This document shows, in pieces, positions 16,833 through 26,382 of a stretch of 58,607 nucleotides of DNA. Under the pieces are notes generated by a model, which made no database searches, was not told the origin of the DNA, and saw nothing but the letters and a program-made list of their open reading frames with translations. Where the stretch lies: NCBI GenBank assembly GCA_905235225.1, contig CAJOKE010000004.1:1-58607 (forward strand), given 5' to 3'. Positions within the stretch are counted from its first letter, which is position 1. The number at the start of each line of letters is the position of its first letter. This stretch comes from Paludibacteraceae bacterium. GTDB taxonomy: Bacteria; Bacteroidota; Bacteroidia; Bacteroidales; Paludibacteraceae. The position numbers were made by a program, and so were the translations under genes.

Positions 16833-19274
16833 TTACCATTCAATAGTATATGATGCCAGTATGCCGGTTGGAACGGTAAGAATCATCGAAGCACGAGACG
16901 CATAAGGAATGTCCTGGACAAACGCCATCTCGCATAAATCATGGCAGAAATCCCAAACATTATAGCACTCCACATTCAAGCACATTGCCAAATCCTTCAC
17001 TTTCCATTTTCCCTGCAAATGCAGGTCGCAGTGAAACACCGCTCCGTGGCGCGAACCGAAATTGCCATCGGTCGGATTAGTCCCCCGCGAGTCAAGCGGT
17101 AATATTTCAACAGACGTGTTACCCTGTTCGAAACGATAATACTGATAGGCGGTAAATGGTTTCCCGTCTGTCCATTTGAAGGTCAGTCCGGCTTGCACCC
17201 ACTGACAAATATTATATGCCAGATAGAATCGCGCCACAAAACCCTTATCCAAATCCATCCGGCTGACCGCAGGGTGTTTGCCTGCCTGATTGCGGACAAT
17301 GTTAGAGGTGTTGGGATTAGCGGTTGACTCCGATAACACTCCCATCGAATTACTGTTTGCGCCGTTTCCCAAACCGGTATAACCCGCTGCCTGCATAGAC
17401 TGCCAACCGACGCTGACCATAACCTTGCGACCTGTGTACGTGTAGCGGGTCAATTGCGAAAAATAGTACGGAGAATTAAACAATCCGTTTTCACCAAACG
17501 GCGGCGTATACCCAATCTCAAACTCTTTGACACCGGCAGACTGATAAAAGACATTGAGTTCTCCTTCCTGCTTATAGTAACCGTAATCGGTTGCTTCACC
17601 GCTAAAATAAGTATGCCAGACATTGAAAAACTTCTTGTAACTATTTTGCAGGACGATCTCATGTTGTCCTTTGCCAAATACAAAACGAATCGGAATATTG
17701 ACTTCCACGAAAGATGTCTGGTGCAAGCCCTTTCTATAATGATGATACTGTCCGCCCGTTGTTGCAAAGAGCGTGTTCGAACCGGCGTAGTAAATGTTTG
17801 CGTTCATGTAATCGTTAGAGAAGAACCGCAAATAGTCCGTGTTATAAGCCACTCGCAGATGAGATACGCTTAGTCCCATTTCAAACCACCGGCAAGGGTG
17901 CAAATCAAAGTTTATACCGGCTTGCCAGTTCGGACTGACCTTACTCTTACCCGACAAAAGCATGCCATCCAATGTAAAATCCAGATGAGCGTTGATGTCT
18001 AATTGTTTGCATATCGGATAATGGGCTTTAAGTCCGATTGTGTTCTCAAGAATACCGCCGGTAAACGATGTACTATGCCAATCATAACGATATAAATCTT
18101 CCGGAGTCTCCATAACCGGCGAACGGAAATACACAGTATTTGAAAAATATTCATTATCGGGACGGAAATGAATCAGCGAATTGAACGCATCCACATGAAC
18201 ATGCAGCCACGGTAATACAGGCTGGTCATAATTGACCGCCCATGACAGCTCATTTGTTTTACCGTCCGGCATCCATGGTGCAAAACTCTCGCCGTCCTCA
18301 TCAATAATATTCCTGCTAAAAGATTGATTGGCATGCCTGACGGCATTAAGCGACCAAGTCAGACCTGTTGTAAGATACAGCCTTTTGGCGTAGATTGAAG
18401 CGGCATAATTTTTATGGTCATAGACCTCGTTGTAGTTATACAAATACTCACTGCCGCCATCCGCGCGACCGGAAAAGTTCACGCGGTAGCCGACAGACGC
18501 AAATGCGCGGTTGGGTTTCACAGGCAACAAGCCGTCAGCCTGCACCTTATAGTAATATGCGTTATAAAAGGGATCGTCAAGAATCAAGCCGCGCTCGTCT
18601 TCCTTCGTGATAAGGCGTTGTCCATAAGCGGCATACAAGTGTTGCCGGTACTTGTTTCCTTCCTTGTCGTGAAAAGTATATGCCGCAGCCAATGTACCGG
18701 CTCCGGCTTGGTGACGCCGGGCGGTTATATGCTTATAGGTGTCTGCGCTTTGAACGGCAGAACGATGAAACAGGTTGATAATCGCCTGCGTGCCGGCTGC
18801 CGGCGCGCCGTTACCCACTTGTCCAAAGTTATAGCTCGCCCGCACATAATCCCGTGACATGGTATCACGGGAGAAAAACAACTGCCCCGAATGTATATCC
18901 ATCGCCAAATCATACTGCTGCATATCCGGCACATATAGCGTACTTCCCGGTTGAAAACGGTCATCAACACGGAATCCGTCAATGTAATACCTGTTGGTCG
19001 TATAAGGCAGCCCGTTAACGGCAAAAGTCAGCCGGTCAAGCAGCCACCACTGTCCTGTTGTATGGGTCTCTACAATAGTGTGGTCGTTCAGTGCTTCCAA
19101 ATAATAAACCAAATCACTGCGATGATACCAATGTCTGAAAAACTCCGCGGGAACGCTGTCCGTCCCTCTCATCGCCGTGTGACTAATCCCCAAAGACACA
19201 GTATCACGCACCCACGCAGCCTGTGCCATAAGAACAGATAATGAGAACACTATGATGAATGTCCAACGCCTCAT
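16833..19274 (-). CDS. Large outer-membrane beta-barrel protein, TonB-receptor-like
   Basis: 813 residues with a signal peptide (cleavage after AQA, about residue 19). Long stretches of alternating aromatic and polar residues and a C-terminus ending in an aromatic (TIEW) indicate an outer-membrane barrel of TonB-receptor size. An N-terminal part (residues 75-120: LTFAVNGLPYTTNRYYIDG) could be a reduced plug; no TonB box or carboxypeptidase-like domain is clear. Substrate unknown. It overlaps the preceding barrel gene by 4 bp and is the third of three barrels downstream of dnaJ. Confidence 0.7.
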   Translation of the reverse strand: MRRWTFIIVFSLSVLMAQAAWVRDTVSLGISHTAMRGTDSVPAEFFRHWYHRSDLVYYLEALNDHTIVETHTTGQWWLLDRLTFAVNGLPYTTNRYYIDGFRVDDRFQPGSTLYVPDMQQYDLAMDIHSGQLFFSRDTMSRDYVRASYNFGQVGNGAPAAGTQAIINLFHRSAVQSADTYKHITARRHQAGAGTLAAAYTFHDKEGNKYRQHLYAAYGQRLITKEDERGLILDDPFYNAYYYKVQADGLLPVKPNRAFASVGYRVNFSGRADGGSEYLYNYNEVYDHKNYAASIYAKRLYLTTGLTWSLNAVRHANQSFSRNIIDEDGESFAPWMPDGKTNELSWAVNYDQPVLPWLHVHVDAFNSLIHFRPDNEYFSNTVYFRSPVMETPEDLYRYDWHSTSFTGGILENTIGLKAHYPICKQLDINAHLDFTLDGMLLSGKSKVSPNWQAGINFDLHPCRWFEMGLSVSHLRVAYNTDYLRFFSNDYMNANIYYAGSNTLFATTGGQYHHYRKGLHQTSFVEVNIPIRFVFGKGQHEIVLQNSYKKFFNVWHTYFSGEATDYGYYKQEGELNVFYQSAGVKEFEIGYTPPFGENGLFNSPYYFSQLTRYTYTGRKVMVSVGWQSMQAAGYTGLGNGANSNSMGVLSESTANPNTSNIVRNQAGKHPAVSRMDLDKGFVARFYLAYNICQWVQAGLTFKWTDGKPFTAYQYYRFEQGNTSVEILPLDSRGTNPTDGNFGSRHGAVFHCDLHLQGKWKVKDLAMCLNVECYNVWDFCHDLCEMAFVQDIPYASRASMILTVPTGILASYTIEW

Positions 19275-20257
19275 TGTTTATTTTTCCGCGGTTTGAGAAT
19301 GCCGATATGATATGCCAGCCCCACACGGATTTGATGGAAAGGATAATCTTTGATTCCGTACTGATAAGCGAGATAAGGTTCAAAACCTTTCGCATAGCCG
19401 CTAACCTGTACTTTGACGGTCATAGGGCGGTCACCGTGTTTCTCCCAGCCCGCATATCCACCCCATGTGGCGCGAAGACCGAGATACTGCGATTTGGCGA
19501 AGAGCTGCAGCCCGTACATCAAGGCATCATTCTGACGCCCGTTATCGGTCTGCCAGCAAAGGAAACCGAGACTGCCGGAAAGGCGCAGTTCCAAAAACGT
19601 ATCGGCTTGCACCGTGCCGCTCACGCGCTTAGTGCGTCCGAAATACAACGATTTACCGACCGCAAGATCAAACCAATAACCGGGATTATCGAAGTAGCGC
19701 GCCTTGTCAAAACTGCCACCCGATGCCGTTTTGAATGCTGCCCGAAAGGCAATGTCCGGCGTATAACAACGCGCTTTGAGAATCTGGATATCAGTGGACA
19801 CATAAACATCTCCCGCCTCATGTCCTGATAGTTGTACGGTGTCCTGTAAACGGCATGTACGTTGCCGTTCCGAAGTCATGCGGTACCACTCTATCACCGG
19901 CATCCAGACACTTAAATTCACCCGGGGAGTCCAAAGAGGAATATGTATGCGGGCAAAAATGTCTGCCGTTTGGTCTTTCTCAAACCCGAAAAAACCGTCG
20001 ACAGCCAACTCAACCGACAAGGTTGAATCCGTCCGCCCGTCCAACATGTCCGGCACGGGTAAGGCGTTCGGACCAAAGTATGCCGGGGCTATGCCCGTAC
20101 TTTGGCTCAAATTCGGATAAACGGGCTGTACTTCTGCGTACAATGCAGAAGCGAAGAAGGAAAGCAGTATAAGCAACCGGTGTCTGATAAGCAAGCGTAT
20201 GAAGAGGTTAACGGTATGTGAGTGTACGAAGTTTGACGCCCGATTTGCGGGTTGCAA
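19271..20257 (-). CDS. Outer-membrane protein, uncharacterised
   Basis: Up to 328 residues, beta-rich and exported (hydrophobic LLILLSFFASALYA then AEVQP). I do not recognise a named family. The ATG at 20257 lies 50 bp inside the upstream gene and puts about 27 polar residues before the hydrophobic core; a TTG at 20194, 14 nt past the upstream stop, would give a more ordinary signal peptide and may be the real start. Its end overlaps the next start by 4 bp. Together with its two neighbours it may form an outer-membrane complex (inference). Confidence 0.6.
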   Translation of the reverse strand: MQPANRASNFVHSHTVNLFIRLLIRHRLLILLSFFASALYAEVQPVYPNLSQSTGIAPAYFGPNALPVPDMLDGRTDSTLSVELAVDGFFGFEKDQTADIFARIHIPLWTPRVNLSVWMPVIEWYRMTSERQRTCRLQDTVQLSGHEAGDVYVSTDIQILKARCYTPDIAFRAAFKTASGGSFDKARYFDNPGYWFDLAVGKSLYFGRTKRVSGTVQADTFLELRLSGSLGFLCWQTDNGRQNDALMYGLQLFAKSQYLGLRATWGGYAGWEKHGDRPMTVKVQVSGYAKGFEPYLAYQYGIKDYPFHQIRVGLAYHIGILKPRKNKQ

Positions 20258-21311
20258 GGCGTTCCTGTTTCGTCAGTTTGGTATATTGTAGAAGCGGTTC
20301 CAATGAGAACCGGCAGACGACTTGCTGCTGATGGCTCAAACCGTAGCCGTCCAGGTACAACAGATTCCAGCCTGCATAAGCAGTCACAAAAGACCGGCGT
20401 ATAAGAAAGAAGAAAATGTCCGTGCGGTTGAATATACGGGCTTGATAGCGCGGGTCACCTTGGTTAAGCAACGTTCCGTAACCGGCATATAACGGCATCT
20501 GATTATCCCCCACATATAATTCGTTACGCAAGCCGATAAAACGCCAGCTCAAATAAAAATCCGCATGGAATCCGTGTGCGAACCACTGTTTTTCCGCACG
20601 CCTGTCGCGCTGAAAGGAACCGACATACCCCGCCTGCAACGCCAATGAATCCAAGGGAGTGAGGTGTCCGAGCGAAACGCCAACCAAAGGATTTATGACT
20701 ATATCGTCACAAACGCCCAATATTGTTCCGGCGTTATGGCTGAGGTGGTTCAGTTGCGCATAACCTCCGGCGTAGAGCCAGTTATAGCGGAATTTGCCAC
20801 CGGCAATAATGCGGAACGCTTCCCGCGTGTCGGCACTCATCATGCCGCGCCAGTCACAGAGAAGGTCTATATATCCCCATTTGCTGCCATATTGGAACAA
20901 AACTCCTTGAATATTTGGATAAGCAAACGCCAAAGAATCAGAACGAAAGTAGTCCGGCAACGCTTCGGTCATAAAATCATACGGCACGAATCCGAAGTTA
21001 AGATGGAAGCCTTTGGCTGCAAACTGATAATACACGGTCGGAGTTACGGTACAGTCGCGCCACTTGGCACCAAAAGGCTGCACATAACTTATCCCTGCCA
21101 TCAGCCGGTGTGTACCGCCTATAGAATCATTAAAACCAAGCCCGATGACCGGTGACAACCGCACTCCGAAAAGTGTCCGGGAAGGTTCATAAGGATGATT
21201 GATTTCGCGATTGTCAAAATTCATCACGAAGTCCACATCATACAAAAACTTTTGGGCATCGGCAGATCCGACACCCAAAACTAAAACACATATGAGCAAG
21301 AACTTTCTCAC
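20208..21311 (-). CDS. Outer-membrane protein, uncharacterised
   Basis: 367 residues with signal peptide [19 protein letters not shown] and a beta-strand pattern consistent with a mid-sized barrel ([28 protein letters not shown]). No family recognised. It starts within the last codons of dnaJ (4-bp overlap), so its translation is probably coupled to that of the chaperone. The C-terminal 20 residues are basic, unusual for a barrel whose last strand should be terminal. Confidence 0.6.
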   Translation of the reverse strand: MRKFLLICVLVLGVGSADAQKFLYDVDFVMNFDNREINHPYEPSRTLFGVRLSPVIGLGFNDSIGGTHRLMAGISYVQPFGAKWRDCTVTPTVYYQFAAKGFHLNFGFVPYDFMTEALPDYFRSDSLAFAYPNIQGVLFQYGSKWGYIDLLCDWRGMMSADTREAFRIIAGGKFRYNWLYAGGYAQLNHLSHNAGTILGVCDDIVINPLVGVSLGHLTPLDSLALQAGYVGSFQRDRRAEKQWFAHGFHADFYLSWRFIGLRNELYVGDNQMPLYAGYGTLLNQGDPRYQARIFNRTDIFFFLIRRSFVTAYAGWNLLYLDGYGLSHQQQVVCRFSLEPLLQYTKLTKQERLATRKSGVKLRTLTYR

Positions 21312-22477
21312 GAGAACAGGTTTCTGAAGAAGTTCTTTTTATCCGCATGCCCCGGTGCCATATTAGGCGAGTCCTGGAGTTTCTCAATCAGTTTTTTCTC
21401 GTCTTTGGTGAGGTGTTCGGGAATATAAACGCCTATATTAACGAGTTGGTCTCCTGTGCCGTACTGTCGGGCATATTGGTCAATAACGGGTAGTCCTTTG
21501 CCCCGCATCCGCAGCACTTTTCCGGGTTGTGTCCCCGGTGTAATCGTGATTTTGACATCTCCCGTCAAAGTCGGTATTTGTACTTGTCCGCCAAGAATAG
21601 CGGTCGGCATGTCCAGCAGGAGGTTGTAAACAACATCATTGCCCTCGCGTACCAAGTCCTTGTGTTCTTCTTCCTCCACAAGTACGAGCAAATCGCCGGG
21701 GACTCCGCCGTGTGGTGCGGCATTGCCTTTGCCTTGTACAGGGATTTGCATGCCACCGCTTACTCCGGCCGGGATCTTAATGGTGATTATTTCCTCGTCA
21801 CGGACAACCCCCTCGCCGTTACAGTGAGGACATTTGTTTTTGATGACTTTTCCTTCGCCGTGACAAGTCGGACACTCTTCCTGAACCTGCATCATTCCGA
21901 ATATTCCGCGTTGTGTGCGTACGACACGCCCGCTTCCTTTACAGGTAGGACAAGTCTCTCCTTCCCTGCCGTCGGCACTGCCTGTCCCGTGGCATTGTTC
22001 ACAAGGCACTAATTTCTTGACCTTGATTTTTTTCTCGACGCCGGAATTGATTTCTTCCAATGTCAAGCGCACTTTGACGCGCAAATCCGTTCCTCGCCGT
22101 ACGCGCTGCGCGCGTGATCCGCCACCGCCGAAGAATGATGAAAATCTGCCGCCCATGTTACCGCCCATTCCCCAACTCTCGAACAGGTCACCGAACTGCG
22201 AGAATATGTCTTCCATCGAGAATCCGCCGGAACTGAATCCGCCTGCGCCTTGCATTCCCGCAAAGCCGAACTGGTCATAGCGTTGTCTTTTCTGAGGGTC
22301 GCTAAGTACTTCATACGCCTCCGCGGCTTCCTTGAATTTTTCCTCCGCCTCTTTGTCCCCCGGGTTTTTGTCGGGGTGATACTGTATCGCCTTTTTGCGA
22401 TACGCTTTTTTTATCTCGTCTGCCGTAGCCGTTTTGGCTACGCCTAAGACCTCATAATAATCTCTTTTTTCAGCCAT
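21308..22477 (-). CDS. dnaJ: Chaperone protein DnaJ
   Basis: 389 residues, type I Hsp40. J domain at 1-70 with HPD at 34-36, a Gly/Phe-rich linker at about 70-125, four zinc-binding repeats ([32 protein letters not shown]) and the C-terminal substrate-binding domains. Delivers unfolded proteins to DnaK and stimulates its ATPase. grpE lies 24 bp upstream; dnaK is not in the window. Its stop overlaps the start of an outer-membrane protein gene. Confidence 0.97.
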   Translation of the reverse strand: MAEKRDYYEVLGVAKTATADEIKKAYRKKAIQYHPDKNPGDKEAEEKFKEAAEAYEVLSDPQKRQRYDQFGFAGMQGAGGFSSGGFSMEDIFSQFGDLFESWGMGGNMGGRFSSFFGGGGSRAQRVRRGTDLRVKVRLTLEEINSGVEKKIKVKKLVPCEQCHGTGSADGREGETCPTCKGSGRVVRTQRGIFGMMQVQEECPTCHGEGKVIKNKCPHCNGEGVVRDEEIITIKIPAGVSGGMQIPVQGKGNAAPHGGVPGDLLVLVEEEEHKDLVREGNDVVYNLLLDMPTAILGGQVQIPTLTGDVKITITPGTQPGKVLRMRGKGLPVIDQYARQYGTGDQLVNIGVYIPEHLTKDEKKLIEKLQDSPNMAPGHADKKNFFRNLFS

Positions 22478-22501
22478 AACATCTGTCCCTTTCTACATAT
22501 A

Positions 22502-23068
22502 TTATTCACCGACAACAACTTTGGCGAACCGTATAACTTTGTCGCCCAATTTATAGCCTCTTTGAGTACAGTCGATTATTTTTCCTTTCTTGTCATCCCC
22601 GGCTGCAAAAGTTGTCACCGCCTCATGCTCGTCAGTCGAAAAATCTTTGCCTTCCGTTTCGATTGCGGTTACATTATGCTGCTCGAGGAAATTCCGGAAC
22701 TTCTGATAAATAAGTTGCAGTCCTTCGCGTAAAGCGTTGACATCGTCAGTTTTGTCAATAGCCTGCATAGCGCGTTCGAAGTCGTCCATAAGCGGCAGGA
22801 GGCTCTTGAAGATTTGCTCTCCGGCATTCTCGACAAGGTCGAGTTTTTCTTTGTTGGTACGTCTGCGGTAATTGTCAAACTCCGCCATCTGACGCAGTTT
22901 GAGATCTTGCAAATCAGCCACTTTCTGCTGTAATTCCGACACTTTTTGCGCAAGGTTTTCCTGCTCGTCAGCCGGTTCTTGTTCAGTTACCTGTTCTTGA
23001 GTTTGTTCAACAGGTTCGTTAACCTCGCCTTGAGGTTTCTGTTCGGTAGTATTTTCTTTCTTACTCAT
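22502..23068 (-). CDS. grpE: Nucleotide exchange factor GrpE
   Basis: 188 residues. The N-terminal 40 are disordered and rich in E and Q; a long helix follows (VSELQQKVADLQDLKLRQMAEF), then NYRRRTNKEKLDLVENA and the beta domain ending DKVIRFAKVVVGE. It releases ADP from DnaK. Directly upstream of dnaJ in one minus-strand operon, the usual Bacteroidetes arrangement. Confidence 0.95.
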   Translation of the reverse strand: MSKKENTTEQKPQGEVNEPVEQTQEQVTEQEPADEQENLAQKVSELQQKVADLQDLKLRQMAEFDNYRRRTNKEKLDLVENAGEQIFKSLLPLMDDFERAMQAIDKTDDVNALREGLQLIYQKFRNFLEQHNVTAIETEGKDFSTDEHEAVTTFAAGDDKKGKIIDCTQRGYKLGDKVIRFAKVVVGE

Positions 23069-23130
23069 AATCTTATTTTTGTGAAAAGCCGCTCAATTTC
23101 TGTGCCGCCTGCCCTACTACTGCCAATTTG

Positions 23131-23838
23131 TCACAATATCGTCATAACATCCGCCAGTTTTGACACAATATAAGTGGCGTTTTGTTCTGTTGGTTCCTTA
23201 TGAATCCATAACTGGTCTATTCCGGCTGCTTTGGCACCGGCAATATCGGACGTATAACTGTCGCCAATCATTATTGCCTGCTGTGCAGAGACATTGTTCA
23301 TCTGCAGCGCGATTGAAAACAGGCGGGGATCAGGTTTATTAAAGCCGAGTTCTTCACTGATAACAATATGGCTGAACCTGTCCTGCAGCCCGGAATGCGC
23401 AAGTTTGTAGTACTGTACTTCTTTGAATCCGTTGCTCAAGACGGTCAGCGGATACCTGTCCGCAAGGTATGTCACCACCTTTTCGGCATCCGGCAACAAG
23501 GTGAAATACTTGTTCGTCAGCCTGAGAAAGTCATCGCCCATCCGCAGAGCCAGCGACTGTTTATCCTCTCCGTGGAAAGAGGGGTTATTATCCGCCTGCA
23601 TAAGAGGATAATAAAACCGCTCAAAATGGAGTTGCGCTTTGGTGACCTCGTTTCGTCCGTATCGGTCCCATAATTCAAGATTATACGGTTCATACAATCC
23701 TATAAAATCCGGCAGTGTCGGAAACAATTCATTCAAACAGTAGTCGTCATAGAGGTCACGTAAAGCGCATGCGGCGGCGTGGCTCCAATCGCCGATCGTG
23801 TCATCCCAGTCAATTAATATGGCACTATATTGTTTCAT
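23131..23838 (-). CDS. HAD hydrolase, YjjG-type nucleotidase family
   Basis: 235 residues. Catalytic DWDDT at 10-14 (nucleophile D10, acid D12), motif II in TVLSNG, and motif III/IV in GFNKPDPR and MIGDSYTSDIAGAKAAG. The DWDDTIGDW start and overall layout match YjjG family nucleotidases that clear non-canonical pyrimidine nucleotides; the actual substrate is not shown by sequence. Lies 2 bp after ruvB, 62 bp before grpE. Confidence 0.85.
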   Translation of the reverse strand: MKQYSAILIDWDDTIGDWSHAAACALRDLYDDYCLNELFPTLPDFIGLYEPYNLELWDRYGRNEVTKAQLHFERFYYPLMQADNNPSFHGEDKQSLALRMGDDFLRLTNKYFTLLPDAEKVVTYLADRYPLTVLSNGFKEVQYYKLAHSGLQDRFSHIVISEELGFNKPDPRLFSIALQMNNVSAQQAIMIGDSYTSDIAGAKAAGIDQLWIHKEPTEQNATYIVSKLADVMTIL

Positions 23839-23840
23839 GT

Positions 23841-24854
23841 TCAGAACAATTCGCCCTGTGCGATGGCGGGCATTTTGCCGAGGTGCCGATACGCCAACTC
23901 GGTCGCCTCACGGCCACGCGGAGTGCGTTTGATAAAGCCCTCTTTGATTAAGTACGGCTCATACACATCCTCTATAGTTCCGGCATCTTCGCCCATTGCG
24001 GTCGCTATCGTATTCAGGCCGACAGGACCGCCCTTGAACTTGTCTATGATTGTGCAGAGCAGTTTGTTGTCAATTTCGTCCAAGCCGAAAGTGTCTATAT
24101 TGAGGGCTTCCAAGGCATAGCGGGCTATTTCGAGGTCGATGCGGCCGTCCCCCTTCACTTGCGCAAAATCACGCACGCGCCGCAACAACGCATTGGCAAT
24201 ACGCGGCGTTCCGCGACTGCGGCGCGCTATCTCACCCGCCGCTTTGCTGTCTATGACTATCCCCAATAATCCCGCCGAACGGGACACGATGCCCGCCAAA
24301 ATGTCCGCGTCATAATATTCGAGGTGGCAGTTGATTCCGAAACGCGCCCTTAACGGCGAGGTGAGCAACCCGGAGCGCGTTGTCGCACCGATCAGTGTGA
24401 ACTTGTTCAGGTCAATCTGTATCGTCCTTGCACTCGGTCCCTTGTCAATCATGATGTCGATACGGTAATCTTCCATTGCCGAATACAAATATTCCTCGAC
24501 AATCGGACTGAGGCGGTGTATCTCGTCAATAAAAAGGACATCATTCTCCTCTAATGACGTCAGCAGTCCGGCAAGGTCGCCGGGCTTGTCCAAAACGGGT
24601 CCTGATGTTACCTTGAATCCCACGCCCAACTCATTGGCAATAATGTTACTCAGGGTCGTTTTGCCCAATCCCGGCGGACCGAACAACAACACATGGTCCA
24701 GACTCTCATGACGCATTCGGGCTGCTTGAACGAATACGCGCAGATTGCTCACAATCTTCGACTGACCCGCAAAATCAGCAAAACGCAACGGACGAAGCGC
24801 ATTATCCTGCTCCTTCTCCGTCATTTGAGTCCGTATATCAAATTCATTTTCCAT
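23841..24854 (-). CDS. ruvB: Holliday junction branch migration helicase RuvB
   Basis: 337-residue AAA+ motor. N-terminal [12 protein letters not shown], Walker A GPPGLGKT at 59-66, Walker [11 protein letters not shown], sensor region GATTRSGLL, and a C-terminal winged helix. Works with RuvA and RuvC on recombination intermediates. ruvC is in this window at 32.2 kb, in another operon; ruvA is not visible. Confidence 0.97.
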   Translation of the reverse strand: MENEFDIRTQMTEKEQDNALRPLRFADFAGQSKIVSNLRVFVQAARMRHESLDHVLLFGPPGLGKTTLSNIIANELGVGFKVTSGPVLDKPGDLAGLLTSLEENDVLFIDEIHRLSPIVEEYLYSAMEDYRIDIMIDKGPSARTIQIDLNKFTLIGATTRSGLLTSPLRARFGINCHLEYYDADILAGIVSRSAGLLGIVIDSKAAGEIARRSRGTPRIANALLRRVRDFAQVKGDGRIDLEIARYALEALNIDTFGLDEIDNKLLCTIIDKFKGGPVGLNTIATAMGEDAGTIEDVYEPYLIKEGFIKRTPRGREATELAYRHLGKMPAIAQGELF

Positions 24855-24866
24855 AATCCTTTTTCG

Positions 24867-25541
24867 TCATTTCACGCTCGCGTTGTCACCCATCGTCAGT
24901 TCCCGGAACATTTTCTCAAGGTCACCCGCTTCCTCTATTCGTTTATCCGCCTTTATTTTACCATGATCGAGCAGAATAACACGGTCACAAATCTCCTTCA
25001 CCTCGGATAAAATATGCGTTGAGACAACGACCATTCTGTCCCGCCCCACACGTCTGATAAGTGAACGTACATCCACCAACTGATTCGGATCCAGGCCGCT
25101 CGTCGGTTCGTCCAACAGAAGCAGATCGGGGTCGTTTAATAACGCTTGCGCCAAGCCCACCCGCTGACGGTAGCCTTTGCTCAACTCGCTTATACGCTTG
25201 TGCGCCTCAGGGGTTAACCCGACACGGTCTGTGAGCAACGCCACACGCTCATTCAATCCCTGCACGTTGGACATCCGCCCCATGAATTGCAAGTATTCAC
25301 GGACATACATGTCCTCATACAACGGATTACGCTCCGCGAGGTACCCTACCCGCAGAGGCACATCAACCTCGCCCGAACCGGCGGCAGTCAGGCCTGCCAG
25401 TACCTTCATCAATGTCGATTTACCTGCGCCGTTAGGACCCAACAATCCGACAACCTCGCCGTCATCCATGCTGAAACTGACATCATCCAAGACGCACTGA
25501 CTGCCATAGAACTTACTGATATGTGAAACGGACATTCCCAT
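24867..25541 (-). CDS. ABC transporter ATP-binding protein, GldA-like
   Basis: 224 residues. Walker A GPNGAGKS at 35-42, signature LSKGYRQR, Walker B LLLLDEPTSGLD and VVVSTHIL. The LSKGYRQRVGLAQAL form is typical of GldA/ABC-2 exporter ATPases, though GldA is usually nearer 300 residues, so this version is short at the C-terminus. No permease gene is adjacent. First gene of the operon with ruvB, HAD, grpE, dnaJ; read from the shared promoter at 25564-25594. Two ATGs (25541, 25535) are possible starts. Confidence 0.8.
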   Translation of the reverse strand: MGMSVSHISKFYGSQCVLDDVSFSMDDGEVVGLLGPNGAGKSTLMKVLAGLTAAGSGEVDVPLRVGYLAERNPLYEDMYVREYLQFMGRMSNVQGLNERVALLTDRVGLTPEAHKRISELSKGYRQRVGLAQALLNDPDLLLLDEPTSGLDPNQLVDVRSLIRRVGRDRMVVVSTHILSEVKEICDRVILLDHGKIKADKRIEEAGDLEKMFRELTMGDNASVK

Positions 25542-25563
25542 TGTACTTTTTCCTAAAAGCGCG

Positions 25564-25594
25564 CAAAGGTACTACAAAAATTGCACATATGCAA
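25564..25594 (-). promoter_or_regulatory. Shared palindromic promoter (family A, copy 2)
   Basis: On the minus strand TTGC (25594-25591), a 19-bp spacer and TACCTTTG (25571-25564). The near-palindrome TTGCATATGTGCAA overlaps the -33 box exactly as at 419-432. The 57 bases ahead of the -7 variable positions are identical to those at 386-443, 25 kb away, although the downstream genes are unrelated. Expected leader about 17 nt. Confidence 0.8.
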
Positions 25595-25624
25595 GCGTTC
25601 GTCCTTTTTTTTGAGAAAAACTTC

Positions 25625-25730
25625 ATCCTCCCGTCATCCCGCCATCCCGAAAAATCAGCACGTCATCCCGTCAGCCCGTGAGTACGAAAAAATAATCGTC
25701 ATCCCGCCACTTCGTCAGCACGTCATCACG
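25625..25730. repeat. Array of 8-bp units, family A module (inverted copy)
   Basis: Read on the minus strand, the segment is built from 8-bp words such as CGTGATGA, CGTGCTGA, CGGGATGA and CGGGAGGA with T-rich spacers, like 238-387. It joins the promoter at 25564-25594 through the same linker (TGAAGTTTTTCTC). Part of a gene-free stretch from 25542 to 26107; the remainder, 25922-26107, shows nothing I can identify. Confidence 0.8.
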
Positions 25731-25778
25731 AAAAAAACTAAAAACTTGCTCTCCTTTTTCCCTTGATTTCCATAGCTT

Positions 25779-25921
25779 TAACCGAAGGATAACCGAACGA
25801 TAACCGAACGATAACCGAACGATAACCGAACGATAACCGAACGATAACCGAATGATAACCGAACGATAACCGAACGATAACCGAATGATAACCGAATGAT
25901 AACCGAACGATAACCGAACGA
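25779..25921. repeat. 11-bp tandem repeat array, 13 copies (TAACCGAACGA)
   Basis: Thirteen consecutive 11-bp units TAACCGAACGA from 25779 to 25921. Most are identical; a few have T for C at position 9, and the first has G at that place. There are no spacers, so this is not a CRISPR array. The array lies upstream of the shared promoter at 25564-25594, as 11-bp arrays of other sequence do at the other three copies. Confidence 0.95.
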
Positions 25922-26107
25922 TAGTGCGCTTCGACAAGGCATCATTTAGGAATCGAAAAGCACAAACTACCAACCCGCCAAGCCCGGCACTCTGACCTGT
26001 CGTAAATCGTATACGCTTGCCATACCCTTGGTATTCCTTTTCACTAATTCGAGCAGGCACGCGCTGTTAACGGATTAGCGCGTCGCCGGCACTAGGAAAA
26101 CATAGTA

Positions 26108-26382
26108 GTGCGTCGCTTAGGCGAGGATGATGTCGTTTCGCGGTTCGACTGCGGAGATGAGGACTTGAATGACTTCATTTTTGGGATGCTTTGTTGTATT
26201 TCAGAGTCCGTCTGGCTACCACGTATGTACTCGAAGACAAGGACACGCAAGAAACTATCGGGTATTTCAGCCTTGCGCATGATCGCATTTCTCTAACGGA
26301 TTTCCCGAGCAACTCCGCCTATAAGAACATTTTGTACAATACGCTTTTAGCGCAATTACAAAACAGACATTTACAAGGATAG
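26108..26382 (+). pseudogene. GNAT acetyltransferase remnant, frameshifted and truncated
   Basis: Two reading frames together spell a Bacteroidetes GNAT N-acetyltransferase. Frame one gives RRLGEDDVVSRFDCGDEDLN then DFIF; after a shift at about 26180-26185, frame two continues DALLYFRVRLATTYVLED, then TQETIGYFSLAHDRISLTDF. The protein then stops about 26 residues later, far short of a complete acetyltransferase. The 3' end runs 12 bp into the end of the convergent efflux gene. In this family a DNA-binding antitoxin gene often sits upstream; none is visible here. Confidence 0.75.

Noticed and set aside
25779..25921. Possible CRISPR array
   Set aside because: Units are 11 bp, directly adjacent and without spacers; no cas gene is nearby.
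25922..26107. Reading frames between the 13-copy array and the GNAT remnant as an antitoxin gene
   Set aside because: No ribbon-helix-helix pattern or continuous frame of adequate length could be read on either strand.
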